Shown: piece by piece, positions 44,024-52,850 of the stretch
Layout of the letters: the number at the start of each line of letters is the position of its first letter
How positions within the stretch are numbered: position 1 is the stretch's first letter
Assembly: GCF_036924535.1 (NCBI RefSeq)
Contig: NZ_JAZHRT010000001.1
Location: 4,650,001 to 4,714,000, forward strand
Direction: 5' to 3'
Source: Bradyrhizobium sp. AZCC 2262
GTDB lineage: Bacteria > Pseudomonadota > Alphaproteobacteria > Rhizobiales > Xanthobacteraceae
DNA length: 64,000 bases
Made by a program: the position numbers and the translations under genes
Notes under the pieces: generated by a model
What the model was told of the DNA's origin: nothing
The model's input: the letters and a program-made list of their open reading frames with translations, nothing else
The model's database searches: none

Positions 44024-45712
44024 TTAGTGACGGATGACGGAGGCGCGCTCCACGATCCGGGCAAGACCTTCCGACGACGGAAGAGCGCCGAATACGTGCA
44101 TCCCATCCATGTCCAGCCTGGATTTCACGAAGAGATCGGCGGCATCGGCATCGCCATGCTGCAACATCTCGGCAGCCTGCAACGCATGCGACATTCGGGT
44201 GACCAGCGCCCTCGCATGCCCATCATCCGGGTATCGTGCACGCAATCGATCGGCGAGATCTTCCGTGCTCCTGTCGTATATCCGGCTGACACCCCTGCTC
44301 GCACGCAGTTCGTCGACAAATGCGTCCCGGCAGCGTGCATCCCGTTGCATTGCCCGCAGAACATCCATGCACATCATGTTCGAGGTGCCCTCCCATATCG
44401 AATTCAGCGGCGCCTCGCGGTAAAGGCGCGCCATCGCGTTCTCCATGATGAAGCCATTGCCGCCGTGCACCTGCAGGCACTCGTAGCTGAAAGACGGCGC
44501 GCGCTGACAATTCCAGAACTTCACCACGGGCGTGGCAACCCGCGCCAGGAGCCGTTCGTGTTCGCTGATCTGCAGGCCGTCAGTCGCACGCGCGATCCGA
44601 AGTGCGCCAAGCATCGCCGCCTCGCTCTCGAGTGCGAGGTCGGCGAGCACATTGCGTTGCATGGGAAGCTCGGACATGGGCTTGCCAAACGCCGTTCGCG
44701 TTTGCGCGTGGTTCAATGCCAGGCTCAAGGCCTGCCGCATAAGTCCGGCGGAGCCGACCGCAAAATCCAGCCTGGTCAGATGAGCATGCGAAAGGATTTC
44801 CCTGATGCCGCGCCCTTCTTCGCCGACAAGGATCGACCACGTGTCGTGGTACTCGATCTCGCTCGAAGCGTTTGAACGGTTGCCGCACTTGTCCTTCAAA
44901 CGCTGAATGAAGATGCGGTTGGCGCTGCCATCGGGCAGCAGGCGCGGCACGAACAGACAGCTTACGCCGGATTCGGTTCGCGCCAGCGTGTAGAACCCGT
45001 CGGCCACCGGCACCGAGAAAAACCATTTGTGGCCGGTGAGCGAATAGATCTCGCCGTGAGCGCCGCGTTCGATGAAATGTGCTGTCGTCTGGGTTTCACG
45101 CAGATCGGAGCCGCCCTGCTTCTCGGTCATCGCATAGCCGATGACCGCCGCACGCTTGGCGTCGATCGGAAGACGACGCGGATCGTAGTCCGCCACCAGC
45201 GTTCGCTCCCGCCACATCGCAAATTGCGGCTTGCCGGAAAATCCGGCGATTGCGGCGTAAGCCATCCCGGTGGGGCAACCGACGCCGTTCTCGATCTGAT
45301 TCCAGAGGTAACTCAGCGCCGCGCGCGCCAAATGTCCATTCGGCTCGCTCGTCGACCACGCCAGACTATGGACCTCGCTTTGGAACGCCAGCGCCATCAG
45401 TTGATGCCAGGCCGGATGAAACTCGACCCAATCATTACGGTTGCCATACCGGTCATGGGTCACAAGTTTCGGTTCGTGCTCGTTGGCAAGTCGCGCGGCC
45501 TCCTGCACGGATTCGCAGCCGGCGTGGGCTCCGAGCGCGGAAAGCTTGTCCTTCGCCCACGGCGCGATCTTTGCGATCAGGCTGCTCAGCGCCCGGTCGC
45601 CATCGAACGCGTTGAAACCGAGGGGTGGCCGCGCCTGATTGCGGACTTCGTGGGTCGCAATCGGAGTGGTTTTCGCTTCCACGATAGCAACCGGCTGGAC
45701 GCGCACGTTCAT
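44024..45712 (-). CDS. aidB: AidB-like acyl-CoA dehydrogenase family protein
   Basis: A 562-residue flavoprotein with the full set of AidB features: VEFHPAWHQLMALAFQ, GYAMTEKQGGSDLRETQT, LTGHKWFFSVP, LKDKCGNRSNASSEIEYHD and YREAPLNSIWEGTSNMMCMD. In Escherichia coli, AidB belongs to the adaptive response to DNA alkylation and binds DNA through its C-terminal domain. Length here is slightly above the E. coli protein. The gene overlaps tetR by ATGA and leads into the aldolase gene 30 bases on. A metabolic role for the whole operon is just as plausible as DNA protection. Confidence 0.9.
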   Translation of the reverse strand: MNVRVQPVAIVEAKTTPIATHEVRNQARPPLGFNAFDGDRALSSLIAKIAPWAKDKLSALGAHAGCESVQEAARLANEHEPKLVTHDRYGNRNDWVEFHPAWHQLMALAFQSEVHSLAWSTSEPNGHLARAALSYLWNQIENGVGCPTGMAYAAIAGFSGKPQFAMWRERTLVADYDPRRLPIDAKRAAVIGYAMTEKQGGSDLRETQTTAHFIERGAHGEIYSLTGHKWFFSVPVADGFYTLARTESGVSCLFVPRLLPDGSANRIFIQRLKDKCGNRSNASSEIEYHDTWSILVGEEGRGIREILSHAHLTRLDFAVGSAGLMRQALSLALNHAQTRTAFGKPMSELPMQRNVLADLALESEAAMLGALRIARATDGLQISEHERLLARVATPVVKFWNCQRAPSFSYECLQVHGGNGFIMENAMARLYREAPLNSIWEGTSNMMCMDVLRAMQRDARCRDAFVDELRASRGVSRIYDRSTEDLADRLRARYPDDGHARALVTRMSHALQAAEMLQHGDADAADLFVKSRLDMDGMHVFGALPSSEGLARIVERASVIRH

Positions 45713-46353
45713 GCGGAGACTTTCGATACGAATGTCAATTCAGGCGTGGCGCGCCGAAACAGCATGCGCGCGGAAAGCCCTGCGATCGCCTGTGCGATCG
45801 CCTTCGCTGCGTCGGAATCGGGGGCCGCTTCCGGCGCCAGAGGACCGACCAGGGCCTCCATGAAAGCGCCGGTCACGCACGATGCCGCGACGTTCGCGTC
45901 GATCTGGACGAATTCGCCGCTGGCGATGCCGCGCCGGACGAGCCTGGCGATTTGATCGGCCAGGGCCGCCCGGTATTTCAGGCGTGCGGCGTCGATCTCC
46001 GGCTCGCATGGTTCGGCGATCAGCGCGTAGGCCAGACGGCGGCCGCGCATCGCCCGTATCGAGAAGGTGTAAATCGCGTCCACCAGACATTGGGACGCAG
46101 ATCCCTCCGCGTCGACGATCGCGGCGACCACGGCCACCTCGCGCTCGGAGACCAGCCCGAGCACTTGCGCGTACAGATCCGCCTTGGAGTCGAAGTAGCG
46201 GTACACGCTGCCTGTTGCCACCCCTGCCCGTGCGGCGATCAGGGCGATCTGGGCATCCTTCCACCCACTCAGCGCCACGGCGTCTCGTGCGGCATCCAGA
46301 ATGCGCGCTTTGGTTTCAACGAGTTGATTGAGGCGAATAGCGGCTATTGCCAT
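45709..46353 (-). CDS. TetR/AcrR family transcriptional regulator
   Basis: A 214-residue regulator. The N-terminal helix-turn-helix is ARILDAARDAVALSGWKDAQ and ALIAARAGVATGSVYRYFDS. The C-terminal ligand domain (LVDAIYTFSIRAMRGRRLAY) is typical but unspecific. It is first in the operon that contains aidB, and a likely autoregulatory operator lies 17 bases upstream of its ATG. Confidence 0.92.
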   Translation of the reverse strand: MAIAAIRLNQLVETKARILDAARDAVALSGWKDAQIALIAARAGVATGSVYRYFDSKADLYAQVLGLVSEREVAVVAAIVDAEGSASQCLVDAIYTFSIRAMRGRRLAYALIAEPCEPEIDAARLKYRAALADQIARLVRRGIASGEFVQIDANVAASCVTGAFMEALVGPLAPEAAPDSDAAKAIAQAIAGLSARMLFRRATPELTFVSKVSA

Positions 46354-46369
46354 AATGAACCTTAATTCA

Positions 46370-46390
46370 TGAATACAGGATCACTATTCA
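46370..46390. promoter_or_regulatory. Probable TetR operator upstream of the tetR-aidB operon
   Basis: TGAATA (46370-46375) and TATTCA (46385-46390) form an inverted repeat over 21 bases. A further 10-base palindrome (ATTCATGAAT, 46365-46374) overlaps it. The site lies 17 bases upstream of the tetR start. Confidence 0.6.
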
Positions 46391-46878
46391 TTTTTGGTCG
46401 AATGCCGGCGCTTGTCAAGTATCTGGCAGGTCCTGCGGTCTGCAAAACGACGCCAGTTGCCAGGAAAGCTGCGACGTGTCGCCCGAGATCAATGCGTGCC
46501 TGAGACCAAGGCCACGCTCAGAAGCCCCAGGGACAGGAACGCGCATACCAAGCCCCCACCTGAATACGGTGAACCATAGCGTTTTCGAGCGAAGCATGCC
46601 CTCGGACTTGATCCGGGAGTGGATACCGGTTCGCGTGAAGAAAACGCGTCAAAACGCAGAATCTGGAGCTTTCGGTTCTGCTTCAATCAGAACCGATAAT
46701 GCTCTAGTTCAGCGCCAGCCGACGGCCGACGATCACCGGTGCAATGGAATGAGGAACGTCATCGGAGCCGGCCGCCCATCCGCGCCTCAGGGCAAGGCAG
46801 CTATTTTCAAGCCCCGGTTCGACGAACCGAAGCCCTTCTCTTTGTTTGGTGCTTTCTGAATTCAAGAGCCGGCGCGGA
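46391..46878. other. Intergenic region containing repeat copy 2
   Basis: This 488-base stretch separates the tetR gene and the hpnG 3' end. It contains the inverted copy of the dispersed repeat and a small hairpin (CGGTTCG/CGAACCG, 46815-46829). Short frames are present but no gene is supported. Confidence 0.5.
46575..46699. repeat. Dispersed repeat family, copy 2 (inverted)
   Basis: This copy has catagcgttttcgagcgaag, then an extra segment (atgccctcggacttgatccg), then ggttcgcgtgaagaaaacgc, gtcaaaacg and a hairpin (CGGTTCTG / CAGAACCG). It is the reverse complement of copies 1, 3 and 4. Confidence 0.88.
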
Positions 46879-47628
46879 TCAGATCTCCGCGGTGGCAAGC
46901 CCCTCTTCGCCGTGCAGGAAGCCGCGGCAGCCGCGCAGGGAGCGCAGCGCACGATTGAAATCGATTCCGGTCGAGACCAGCGCGCGCAGCGACCTCGGAT
47001 TGCGCGCCACCCCGCGCAGCACCTTGCGGAGGTCGATGTCGCCGTTCGGCTTGATGGCGCTCTTGGCCAGTGCCGGAAGCGCCCGGCTGGCGGGATCGGA
47101 GATGACCCGCAGCGCCGCGAACGGCAGGCCGGCCTCGGCCGCATAGGCTGCGGCAATATGGCTCTCCATATCAACCGCCGCTGCGCCCGTCTCCGAATGC
47201 AGCGCGGCCTTGCAGGCGGTCGCCGCAATCACCTGCTCCACGCCGGCCAGGCCGCCGCGGACCACGCGCCGGCGGTGCAGCGCGGCACGGGCGATCATTT
47301 CCTCGTTCAGCGCCAGACCTGCCAGAAATCGGGTATCGCCGGCCAGCACCTCGGTCGCCACCACCACGTCGCCCGATTTCAAAGACGGATCGAGCCCGCC
47401 AGCGACGCCGAACGAGATGACACCCCTGAAAGTGGTGGAATCCAGCGTTGCCAGCAGTGCACGCAATTGCTGCGGGTCGCTGGAACTGCAGATGACAATC
47501 ATGCCGGGCCCGGCCGCGATGCGGGCCTCCTGCACCAATCCTGTTACGATCAAAACCGGCCGCGGATCATTCGAATTGCGATCAACCGAACTGTCCACGA
47601 TCGCGGCGGCCCCCGCCCTCCAAGTCAC
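46879..47628 (-). CDS. hpnG: Hopanoid biosynthesis nucleosidase/phosphorylase HpnG
   Basis: A 249-residue purine phosphorylase-like protein that removes adenine from adenosylhopane. Motifs of the nucleoside phosphorylase fold are FRGVISFGVAGGLDPSLKSG, VVVATEVLAGDTRF, AAAVDMESHIAAAYAAEAG and FAALRVISDPASRALP. Its ATG overlaps the shc stop (ATGA). It is the last gene of the hpnC-D-E-shc-G operon. Confidence 0.92.
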   Translation of the reverse strand: MTWRAGAAAIVDSSVDRNSNDPRPVLIVTGLVQEARIAAGPGMIVICSSSDPQQLRALLATLDSTTFRGVISFGVAGGLDPSLKSGDVVVATEVLAGDTRFLAGLALNEEMIARAALHRRRVVRGGLAGVEQVIAATACKAALHSETGAAAVDMESHIAAAYAAEAGLPFAALRVISDPASRALPALAKSAIKPNGDIDLRKVLRGVARNPRSLRALVSTGIDFNRALRSLRGCRGFLHGEEGLATAEI

Positions 47629-49622
47629 ATCCCGACCCCTACCACCCTGCTGTTGGTGCTTCTCAAATTTCGGTACCGCGCCAGCGCCCAGAGCGGAAAG
47701 AACTTCGAGTAGCCATGATAACGCAAGTAAAACACCCGCGGAAAGCCTGTTGCCGTGTATCGCGCCTCATCCCACAGCCCTTTCTCGGTCTGTGTGGCTT
47801 TTAGGTACTCCACACCCTGCACAATGGCCGGGTTTTCGACCTCTCCTGCCGCCATCAGTCCAAGCAAGGCCCATGCCGTTTGCGAGGAGGTCGATGGGGC
47901 GCCCTCAAATCCCTTGTAATCGAGTCGGTAGCTGACCGCATCTTCGCCCCAGCCACCGTCCCCATTCTGGATAGAGAGCAGCCAATCCGCCGCCTTGCGA
48001 ATCATCGGGTCCTGGTGGCTCACCCCTGCGGCATTTAGCGCACAGAGCACCGACCAGGTTCCGTAGACATAATTCAGGCCCCAGCGGCCATACCACGAGC
48101 CCTCCGGGAGCTGCGTGCGGCGAAGATAGGCGATCCCGTCCGCCACCGCCTTGCTGGTCTCTGCGGTCTCGCCAAGCTGCGCCAGCATCGAGATACAGCG
48201 CGCGGTGACGTCCTCGGTCGGCGGATCGAGCAGCGCGCCGTGGTCGGAGAACGGGATGTTGTTGAGGTAGTATTCGAGGTTGTTGACGTCGAAGGCGGCC
48301 CAGCCGCCGTCGCGGCTCTGCAAGCCCTCGATCCACTCGCGGCCGCGCGAGATCGCCTGGTCGTATTCCTTGCTGCCCGAGGCCCGGCGCGCACGGTCCA
48401 TCGCCATCACCACCACGGCGGTGTCGTCGAGATCGGGGTAATAGTCATTGTTGTACTGGAACGCCCAGCCGCCCGGACGGACATCGGGCGCCTTCACCGC
48501 CCAGTCCCCCTTGAGGTCAAGCACCTGCCTCGGCTTCAGCCAGTCGAGGCCCTGCTCCATCTTCTTGATCGTATCTTCGCCGCCGGCTTCCGCCAGCGCG
48601 TGGCAGGTCAGCGCGGTGTCCCACACCGGCGAGACACAGGGCTGGCAATAGGCCTCGTGCTCGCCGATCACCAGAAGCTTGTCGATGCCCCTGCGGGTGA
48701 CCGCACGCGGCGGAAAATCCGGTCCCTTGCCGAGCGCCTCATACATCATGACGATGTTGGCCATCGGCGGATAGATCGCGCCCATGCCGTCCTCGCCGTT
48801 GAGCCGCTCTTCGGTGAAAGCCAGCGCGGCGTCGATCGCGCGCTGGCGCAGCTTCTTCGGAAACAACGGCTCAATGACCCGCAGGATCTTGTCGAGCGTG
48901 CTGAACAGCGTGAACCAGCCCCAGCTTTGATGCGGCGCCTTCGCGTTCATCCCGACCGACTTGGGGTCCTGCAGAAACAACTCGTCGATACCGACGCCCT
49001 TGGGATTTTTCGCCAAAGGCTTCAGCGCCGCCATCACCATCAGCGGCACGATCGTGGTGCGCGCCCAATAGGAAATCTTGTTGATGTGGAACGGCGACCA
49101 CATCGGCAGCAGCATGATCTCGACCGGCAGCACCGGCACCGCGCGCCAGCTCAGCACCCCGTAGAAAGCCAGCAGGAATCGCGTGAAGACGTTGACGCGG
49201 GCAGCGCCGCCGTGGCTGTGGATCGCCTCGCGCGCGCGGACCATATGCGGCGCATCGACGGAATCGCCGATCATCTTCAGCGCGAAATAGGATTTGACGC
49301 TGGCGCTCATGTCGAACGGACCGTCCTGCACCAGCGGCCAGCCGCCGTGATTGCCTTGCGTGCGGCGCAGATAGTTCGCGATCTTGGCTTCCAGCGCGCT
49401 GTCGACGGGCTCGCCGAGATAGTGGCGCAGCAGGATGTATTCCGCCGGAATGGTGCTGTCGGCTTCCAGCTCGAACACAAAGTGTCCATCGGATTGCCGG
49501 TAGCCGAGCAGCGCTTCGGTCGCGGACGAGATGCTCTTCTCCAGCGCGACGGGGTCGACTGTCGCGACGGAGTCGACTGTCGCGACGGGATCGACTGCAA
49601 TTGTTTTGTCTACGGAAAGCAT
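47625..49622 (-). CDS. shc: Squalene-hopene cyclase
   Basis: A 665-residue membrane-associated terpene cyclase that turns squalene into hopene and hopanol. The catalytic acid motif DxDD is present as DLDD (residues 397-400, in YYPDLDDTAVVV). Several QW motifs are visible (RTQGNHGGWPLV, GLQSRDGGWAAFD, SIQNGDGGWGEDAV). The N-terminus has three 6-residue tandem repeats (VDPVAT-type) not found in the catalytic core. The gene lies 68 bases after hpnE and overlaps hpnG. Start at MLSVDKTIAVDPVAT. Confidence 0.96.
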   Translation of the reverse strand: MLSVDKTIAVDPVATVDSVATVDPVALEKSISSATEALLGYRQSDGHFVFELEADSTIPAEYILLRHYLGEPVDSALEAKIANYLRRTQGNHGGWPLVQDGPFDMSASVKSYFALKMIGDSVDAPHMVRAREAIHSHGGAARVNVFTRFLLAFYGVLSWRAVPVLPVEIMLLPMWSPFHINKISYWARTTIVPLMVMAALKPLAKNPKGVGIDELFLQDPKSVGMNAKAPHQSWGWFTLFSTLDKILRVIEPLFPKKLRQRAIDAALAFTEERLNGEDGMGAIYPPMANIVMMYEALGKGPDFPPRAVTRRGIDKLLVIGEHEAYCQPCVSPVWDTALTCHALAEAGGEDTIKKMEQGLDWLKPRQVLDLKGDWAVKAPDVRPGGWAFQYNNDYYPDLDDTAVVVMAMDRARRASGSKEYDQAISRGREWIEGLQSRDGGWAAFDVNNLEYYLNNIPFSDHGALLDPPTEDVTARCISMLAQLGETAETSKAVADGIAYLRRTQLPEGSWYGRWGLNYVYGTWSVLCALNAAGVSHQDPMIRKAADWLLSIQNGDGGWGEDAVSYRLDYKGFEGAPSTSSQTAWALLGLMAAGEVENPAIVQGVEYLKATQTEKGLWDEARYTATGFPRVFYLRYHGYSKFFPLWALARYRNLRSTNSRVVGVGM
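49542..49595 (-). repeat. Three 18-base tandem repeats at the 5' end of shc
   Basis: The units read VDPVAT, VDSVAT and VDPVAL (residues 10-27). The DNA is nearly identical between units, so slippage could change copy number without frameshift. Confidence 0.85.
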
Positions 49623-49690
49623 TCGCTAGACATCCCTCTATTCGCGCGCGGGCTCTGTGAAGCCGGTCACGCAACAAGTCCTGTCCGGCC

Positions 49691-50944
49691 TTAAGGCCTG
49701 GCCAGCACCAGATCGGCGGCGCGGTCGCCCGACCGTATCGATCCTTCGATGGTTGCCGGCAATCCCGTATCAGTCCAGTCGCCGGCGAGAAACAGGTTTT
49801 TGAATGATGTCACCGCCCCCGGGCGCAGCGCGTTCTGCTCCGGCGTGGCCTCGAACGTCGCGCGGCGCTCGCGCACGATCTGCCAGGGCGGCAACGGCAA
49901 ATCACCCTGCAGGCCCGCGGCCTTGCAGACATCCCGCCAGATCGCCAGCGCGAGTTCTTCGCGTGGCATGTCGACAAGTCGGTCGCCATTGCTGATGGTG
50001 ACCGACAGCCGCTGCGGGAATGCGAACAGCCACTCCACGAGACCACCGACCACGCCGAGGATGGGCACGGCATCGCGGGGCGGATCGAAGCGGAAATGCG
50101 CATTGACGATGGCGCGGAATTTCGACGGCGTCTTCAGGCCCGGCAGCAACGCCGCCGCCGGGCGCGGCGGCACCGCGAGCACCACGACGTCGTCGGGGCC
50201 GAGCGCAATCGCGTCGCTGCCGAATTTCAGTTCGCCGACATTGCCGCCCGTCATCGCGAATTCGCGCAGCTCATGGCCGAACTGGATCGAGGCGCCCTTG
50301 TCCTGCAACAGCTTGATCGCCGGCTCGACCAGCACTGCGCTGAGGCCATCGCGTGCGATCAGCGGCCGGCAGGCCTGCCCACCCGCCAGCAGCGTTTCCC
50401 GCACGATCGCGCCGGCCAGGCCCGCCGAACCCTCGGGCGGGTCGACATTGAGCGCGGCAAGCAGCAGCGGCTGCACCAGCCGCTGGTACAGCGTGCCCTT
50501 GCAGGGGATCGTATCGCCGACCAGTTTGCCGGTGCCTGCCCAGATCAGCGGCGCCAATGCAAGATAATCGAGCAGTTTCGTATCGGGGACGCGGCGCGCC
50601 TCGTCGAACACCCATAGCGGCAATTTGCCGTCGCCGAGGTCGAGTTGCCAGCGCTGGCCGGTCATGATGTCGACGAAGGGAAACTGCGCAACCTTCGGCC
50701 CGACCAGCCCGGCCTCGGTGCCGATCGATCTGGCGTAGGCCAGCGCATGGCGGTTGCCGGACAACAGCAAATGGTTGCCGTTGTCGATGGTGAGATTGGT
50801 GGCGGCGTCGAAATAGGACCGGCATCGGCCGCCGGCCTGCTGCGTGGCCTCGTGGACATGCACCCGGTAATTGGCGTTGGCCAGCCGTACGGCGGCCGAG
50901 AGGCCGGAAATGCCGGCGCCGATAATATGAGCGTTTTTCTGCAT
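49691..50944 (-). CDS. hpnE: Hydroxysqualene dehydroxylase HpnE
   Basis: A 417-residue FAD-dependent oxidoreductase that reduces hydroxysqualene to squalene. The FAD-binding motif is AHIIGAGISGLSAAVRLANA, with EATQQAGGRCRSYFDA after it and the C-terminal LFLAGDWTDTGLPATIEGSI. Start at MQKNAHIIGAG. Its ATG and the hpnD stop share one base (TGATG), so the genes are coupled. Confidence 0.93.
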   Translation of the reverse strand: MQKNAHIIGAGISGLSAAVRLANANYRVHVHEATQQAGGRCRSYFDAATNLTIDNGNHLLLSGNRHALAYARSIGTEAGLVGPKVAQFPFVDIMTGQRWQLDLGDGKLPLWVFDEARRVPDTKLLDYLALAPLIWAGTGKLVGDTIPCKGTLYQRLVQPLLLAALNVDPPEGSAGLAGAIVRETLLAGGQACRPLIARDGLSAVLVEPAIKLLQDKGASIQFGHELREFAMTGGNVGELKFGSDAIALGPDDVVVLAVPPRPAAALLPGLKTPSKFRAIVNAHFRFDPPRDAVPILGVVGGLVEWLFAFPQRLSVTISNGDRLVDMPREELALAIWRDVCKAAGLQGDLPLPPWQIVRERRATFEATPEQNALRPGAVTSFKNLFLAGDWTDTGLPATIEGSIRSGDRAADLVLARP

Positions 50945-51783
50945 CAGATGATCGCGTAACGGAGAAGGATGGCGATCTTCGCCCATTTATGGACGCGGAC
51001 CGGCTCGCGCGGAGCGGAAAAGCCCCGGGCCAGCAGCAGGTCCAGGATCGCACGGTAATATTTCGACATGATCCGCGGCGCGCGCACCACGCGACGCGAA
51101 TTGCGTTTCATGATCTCGTCGGACTTTTCGAAATGCTTTTTCGCCCGCTCGGCCAGCGGCAGGCAAACCTTGGGAAGTGCGCGATCGGCGGTCACCTTCT
51201 GCGGATTGTCACTGGTGATGCCGGCAAGCAGCAGGCTTTCGCGCGGCAGATAGAGGCGGCCGAGGCCGGCGTCTTCGTCGATGTCACGCAGGATATTGGT
51301 CAATTGCAGCGCGCGGCCGAGATGGTGGGCGAGCAGGATGCCGTCTTCCTCCGGCATGCCGAACACCCTGACCGACAGACGCCCGACGGCGCTGGCAACG
51401 CGATCGCAATAGAGATCGAGCGTGGCAAGATCCGGCGCACGAATGTCCTGGGGCACATCCATCTCCATGCCGTCGACGATGGCGAGAAAATCCTCTCGCT
51501 TGAGGCCGAAGGTTTTCACCGAGGCGGCGTAATCTTGCAGGCGCGGCGGCGGATGACCGTGATATAGCGCATCGATGTCGTCGCGCCATTGCTGCAGGGC
51601 GGCCAGCCGCTCGGGCCGCGGCCCGTCTGAATCGGCGATGTCGTCGACCTGCCGGCAGAAGCTGTAGATCTGGAACATCGCCTCGCGCTGGTTGCGCGGC
51701 AGGACGCGCATCGCGGCGTAGAATGAACTGCCGGAAGCGGTGGTGCCGTAATCTGCGTTGGCCGCCGCCGTCTGCAACGTCAT
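50944..51783 (-). CDS. hpnD: Presqualene diphosphate synthase HpnD
   Basis: A 279-residue phytoene/squalene synthase-fold enzyme that joins two farnesyl diphosphates into presqualene diphosphate. The two aspartate-rich motifs are FCRQVDDIADSDG and NILRDIDEDAGLGRLYLP. It overlaps hpnC by ATGA and hpnE by one base. Second gene of the operon. Confidence 0.93.
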   Translation of the reverse strand: MTLQTAAANADYGTTASGSSFYAAMRVLPRNQREAMFQIYSFCRQVDDIADSDGPRPERLAALQQWRDDIDALYHGHPPPRLQDYAASVKTFGLKREDFLAIVDGMEMDVPQDIRAPDLATLDLYCDRVASAVGRLSVRVFGMPEEDGILLAHHLGRALQLTNILRDIDEDAGLGRLYLPRESLLLAGITSDNPQKVTADRALPKVCLPLAERAKKHFEKSDEIMKRNSRRVVRAPRIMSKYYRAILDLLLARGFSAPREPVRVHKWAKIAILLRYAII

Positions 51784-52658
51784 GCGCCGGCCGCCGGTTT
51801 TGTCAGGGGATTGCGTCCCGCGGCGCGCCTGATCATTTCGCTGACCATGCCGCCGAGGCTCTGCACTAGCAATTCGGGCTTGCTCAGGTGCACGCGTTCG
51901 CTGAGCGGATCGCGCACCTTCAGCAGGCCGACGATCTTGTCGGCAAAGGCCTGGATCACGGCAATCTCGAGCCCGAGTCGGAAATCCTTTACCTCGGCGC
52001 TGAGCGACTTGCTTTCATCGAGCAGCGTCTCGGTGCGCGCCGCGAGCGCCTGCAGACATTGCAACAGCGCCGGCTGCGACTTCGCCTCGCCCAGCATCTC
52101 GACGGTGGCGCCGCTGGCGGCCAGCGCATCGCGCGGCAGGTAGACCCGGTTGAGGTTTTTGTAGTCCTTGGCGCAATCCTGCAAATGGTTGTTGATCTGC
52201 AGCCCCGCGCACAACGCGTCGGATGCAGCCCAGGTCGAGGTGCTTTCGCCATGGACGTCGAGCATGAAGCGCCCGACCGGCATGGCCGAATAGCGGCAAT
52301 AGTGAATGACGTCGTCCCAGTTCTCGTAGCGCAGCTTGGTGACGTCCATCCGGAACGCGACCAGCACGTCGAGCGCATGGCGCGGCGCCATCGCGCGCTC
52401 GGCAAAAGCGCGGCGCAGGCTGACCGCCTCCGGTTGCGTGTCGCCCTTGCCCAGCAACTCGGCTTCGAGCAGGTCGAGATAGCGCAGCTTCTCGTCCGCG
52501 TTGAGCGTCGCATGATCTGCGATGTCGTCAGCCGTCCGGACGAAATTATAGAATGAAAGGATCAGCGCCCGGTGACGCGGATGAATGATCCACGACGCGA
52601 CAGGAAAATTCTCGTCGCGGTGGGTCTTTCCGGATCGCAGGTCGCTCGCACTGGTCAT
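51780..52658 (-). CDS. hpnC: Hydroxysqualene synthase HpnC
   Basis: A 292-residue squalene-synthase-fold enzyme that converts presqualene diphosphate to hydroxysqualene. Motifs are FYNFVRTADDIADHATL and INNHLQDCAKDYKNLNRVYL. The N-terminus includes ENFPVASWIIHPRHR, typical of HpnC. Start at MTSASDLRSGKTHRDE (52658). It is the first gene of the hpnCDE-shc-hpnG operon, and two inverted repeats lie in its upstream region. Confidence 0.93.
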   Translation of the reverse strand: MTSASDLRSGKTHRDENFPVASWIIHPRHRALILSFYNFVRTADDIADHATLNADEKLRYLDLLEAELLGKGDTQPEAVSLRRAFAERAMAPRHALDVLVAFRMDVTKLRYENWDDVIHYCRYSAMPVGRFMLDVHGESTSTWAASDALCAGLQINNHLQDCAKDYKNLNRVYLPRDALAASGATVEMLGEAKSQPALLQCLQALAARTETLLDESKSLSAEVKDFRLGLEIAVIQAFADKIVGLLKVRDPLSERVHLSKPELLVQSLGGMVSEMIRRAAGRNPLTKPAAGA

Positions 52659-52690
52659 CAACAACTGGCTACATCAATAGGAATTGGCGG

Positions 52691-52713
52691 CATGCGCCGA
52701 TGCTCGGCGCATG
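52691..52713. promoter_or_regulatory. Perfect inverted repeat upstream of hpnC
   Basis: CATGCGCCGA and TCGGCGCATG are perfect 10-base arms around TGC, 33 bases upstream of the hpnC ATG. It could be an operator or a leader hairpin in the mRNA. Confidence 0.55.
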
Positions 52714-52729
52714 CTAGGAGATCGCGTGC

Positions 52730-52771
52730 CCCATATAGGGGAATACGACACCAAAACCAATGCTATATGGG
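52730..52771. promoter_or_regulatory. Second inverted repeat upstream of hpnC
   Basis: CCCATATAG (52730-52738) and CTATATGGG (52763-52771) are perfect 9-base arms with a 24-base spacer, near the probable promoter of the hopanoid operon. Confidence 0.4.
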
Positions 52772-52850
52772 CTGACTAGCCCCGCCCGTGACGCGCGTCA
52801 TAGAGCCAAAAACAGCTTTTCCGCGCGGGTTAACGGACGCGAGCCGCGGC

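Noticed and set aside
46394..46579. Short frame ending in the stop codon offered by repeat copy 2
   Set aside because: A 61-codon frame without a ribosome binding site or likeness; its stop in CATAG is probably chance.
46704..46860. Minus-strand segment ending VGRRLALN after hpnG
   Set aside because: The short stretch reads like a protein tail but has no start, no length and no identifiable family.
48240..49694. A 484-codon plus-strand frame opposite shc
   Set aside because: Histidine/arginine-rich low-complexity product typical of an antisense shadow of the squalene-hopene cyclase gene.
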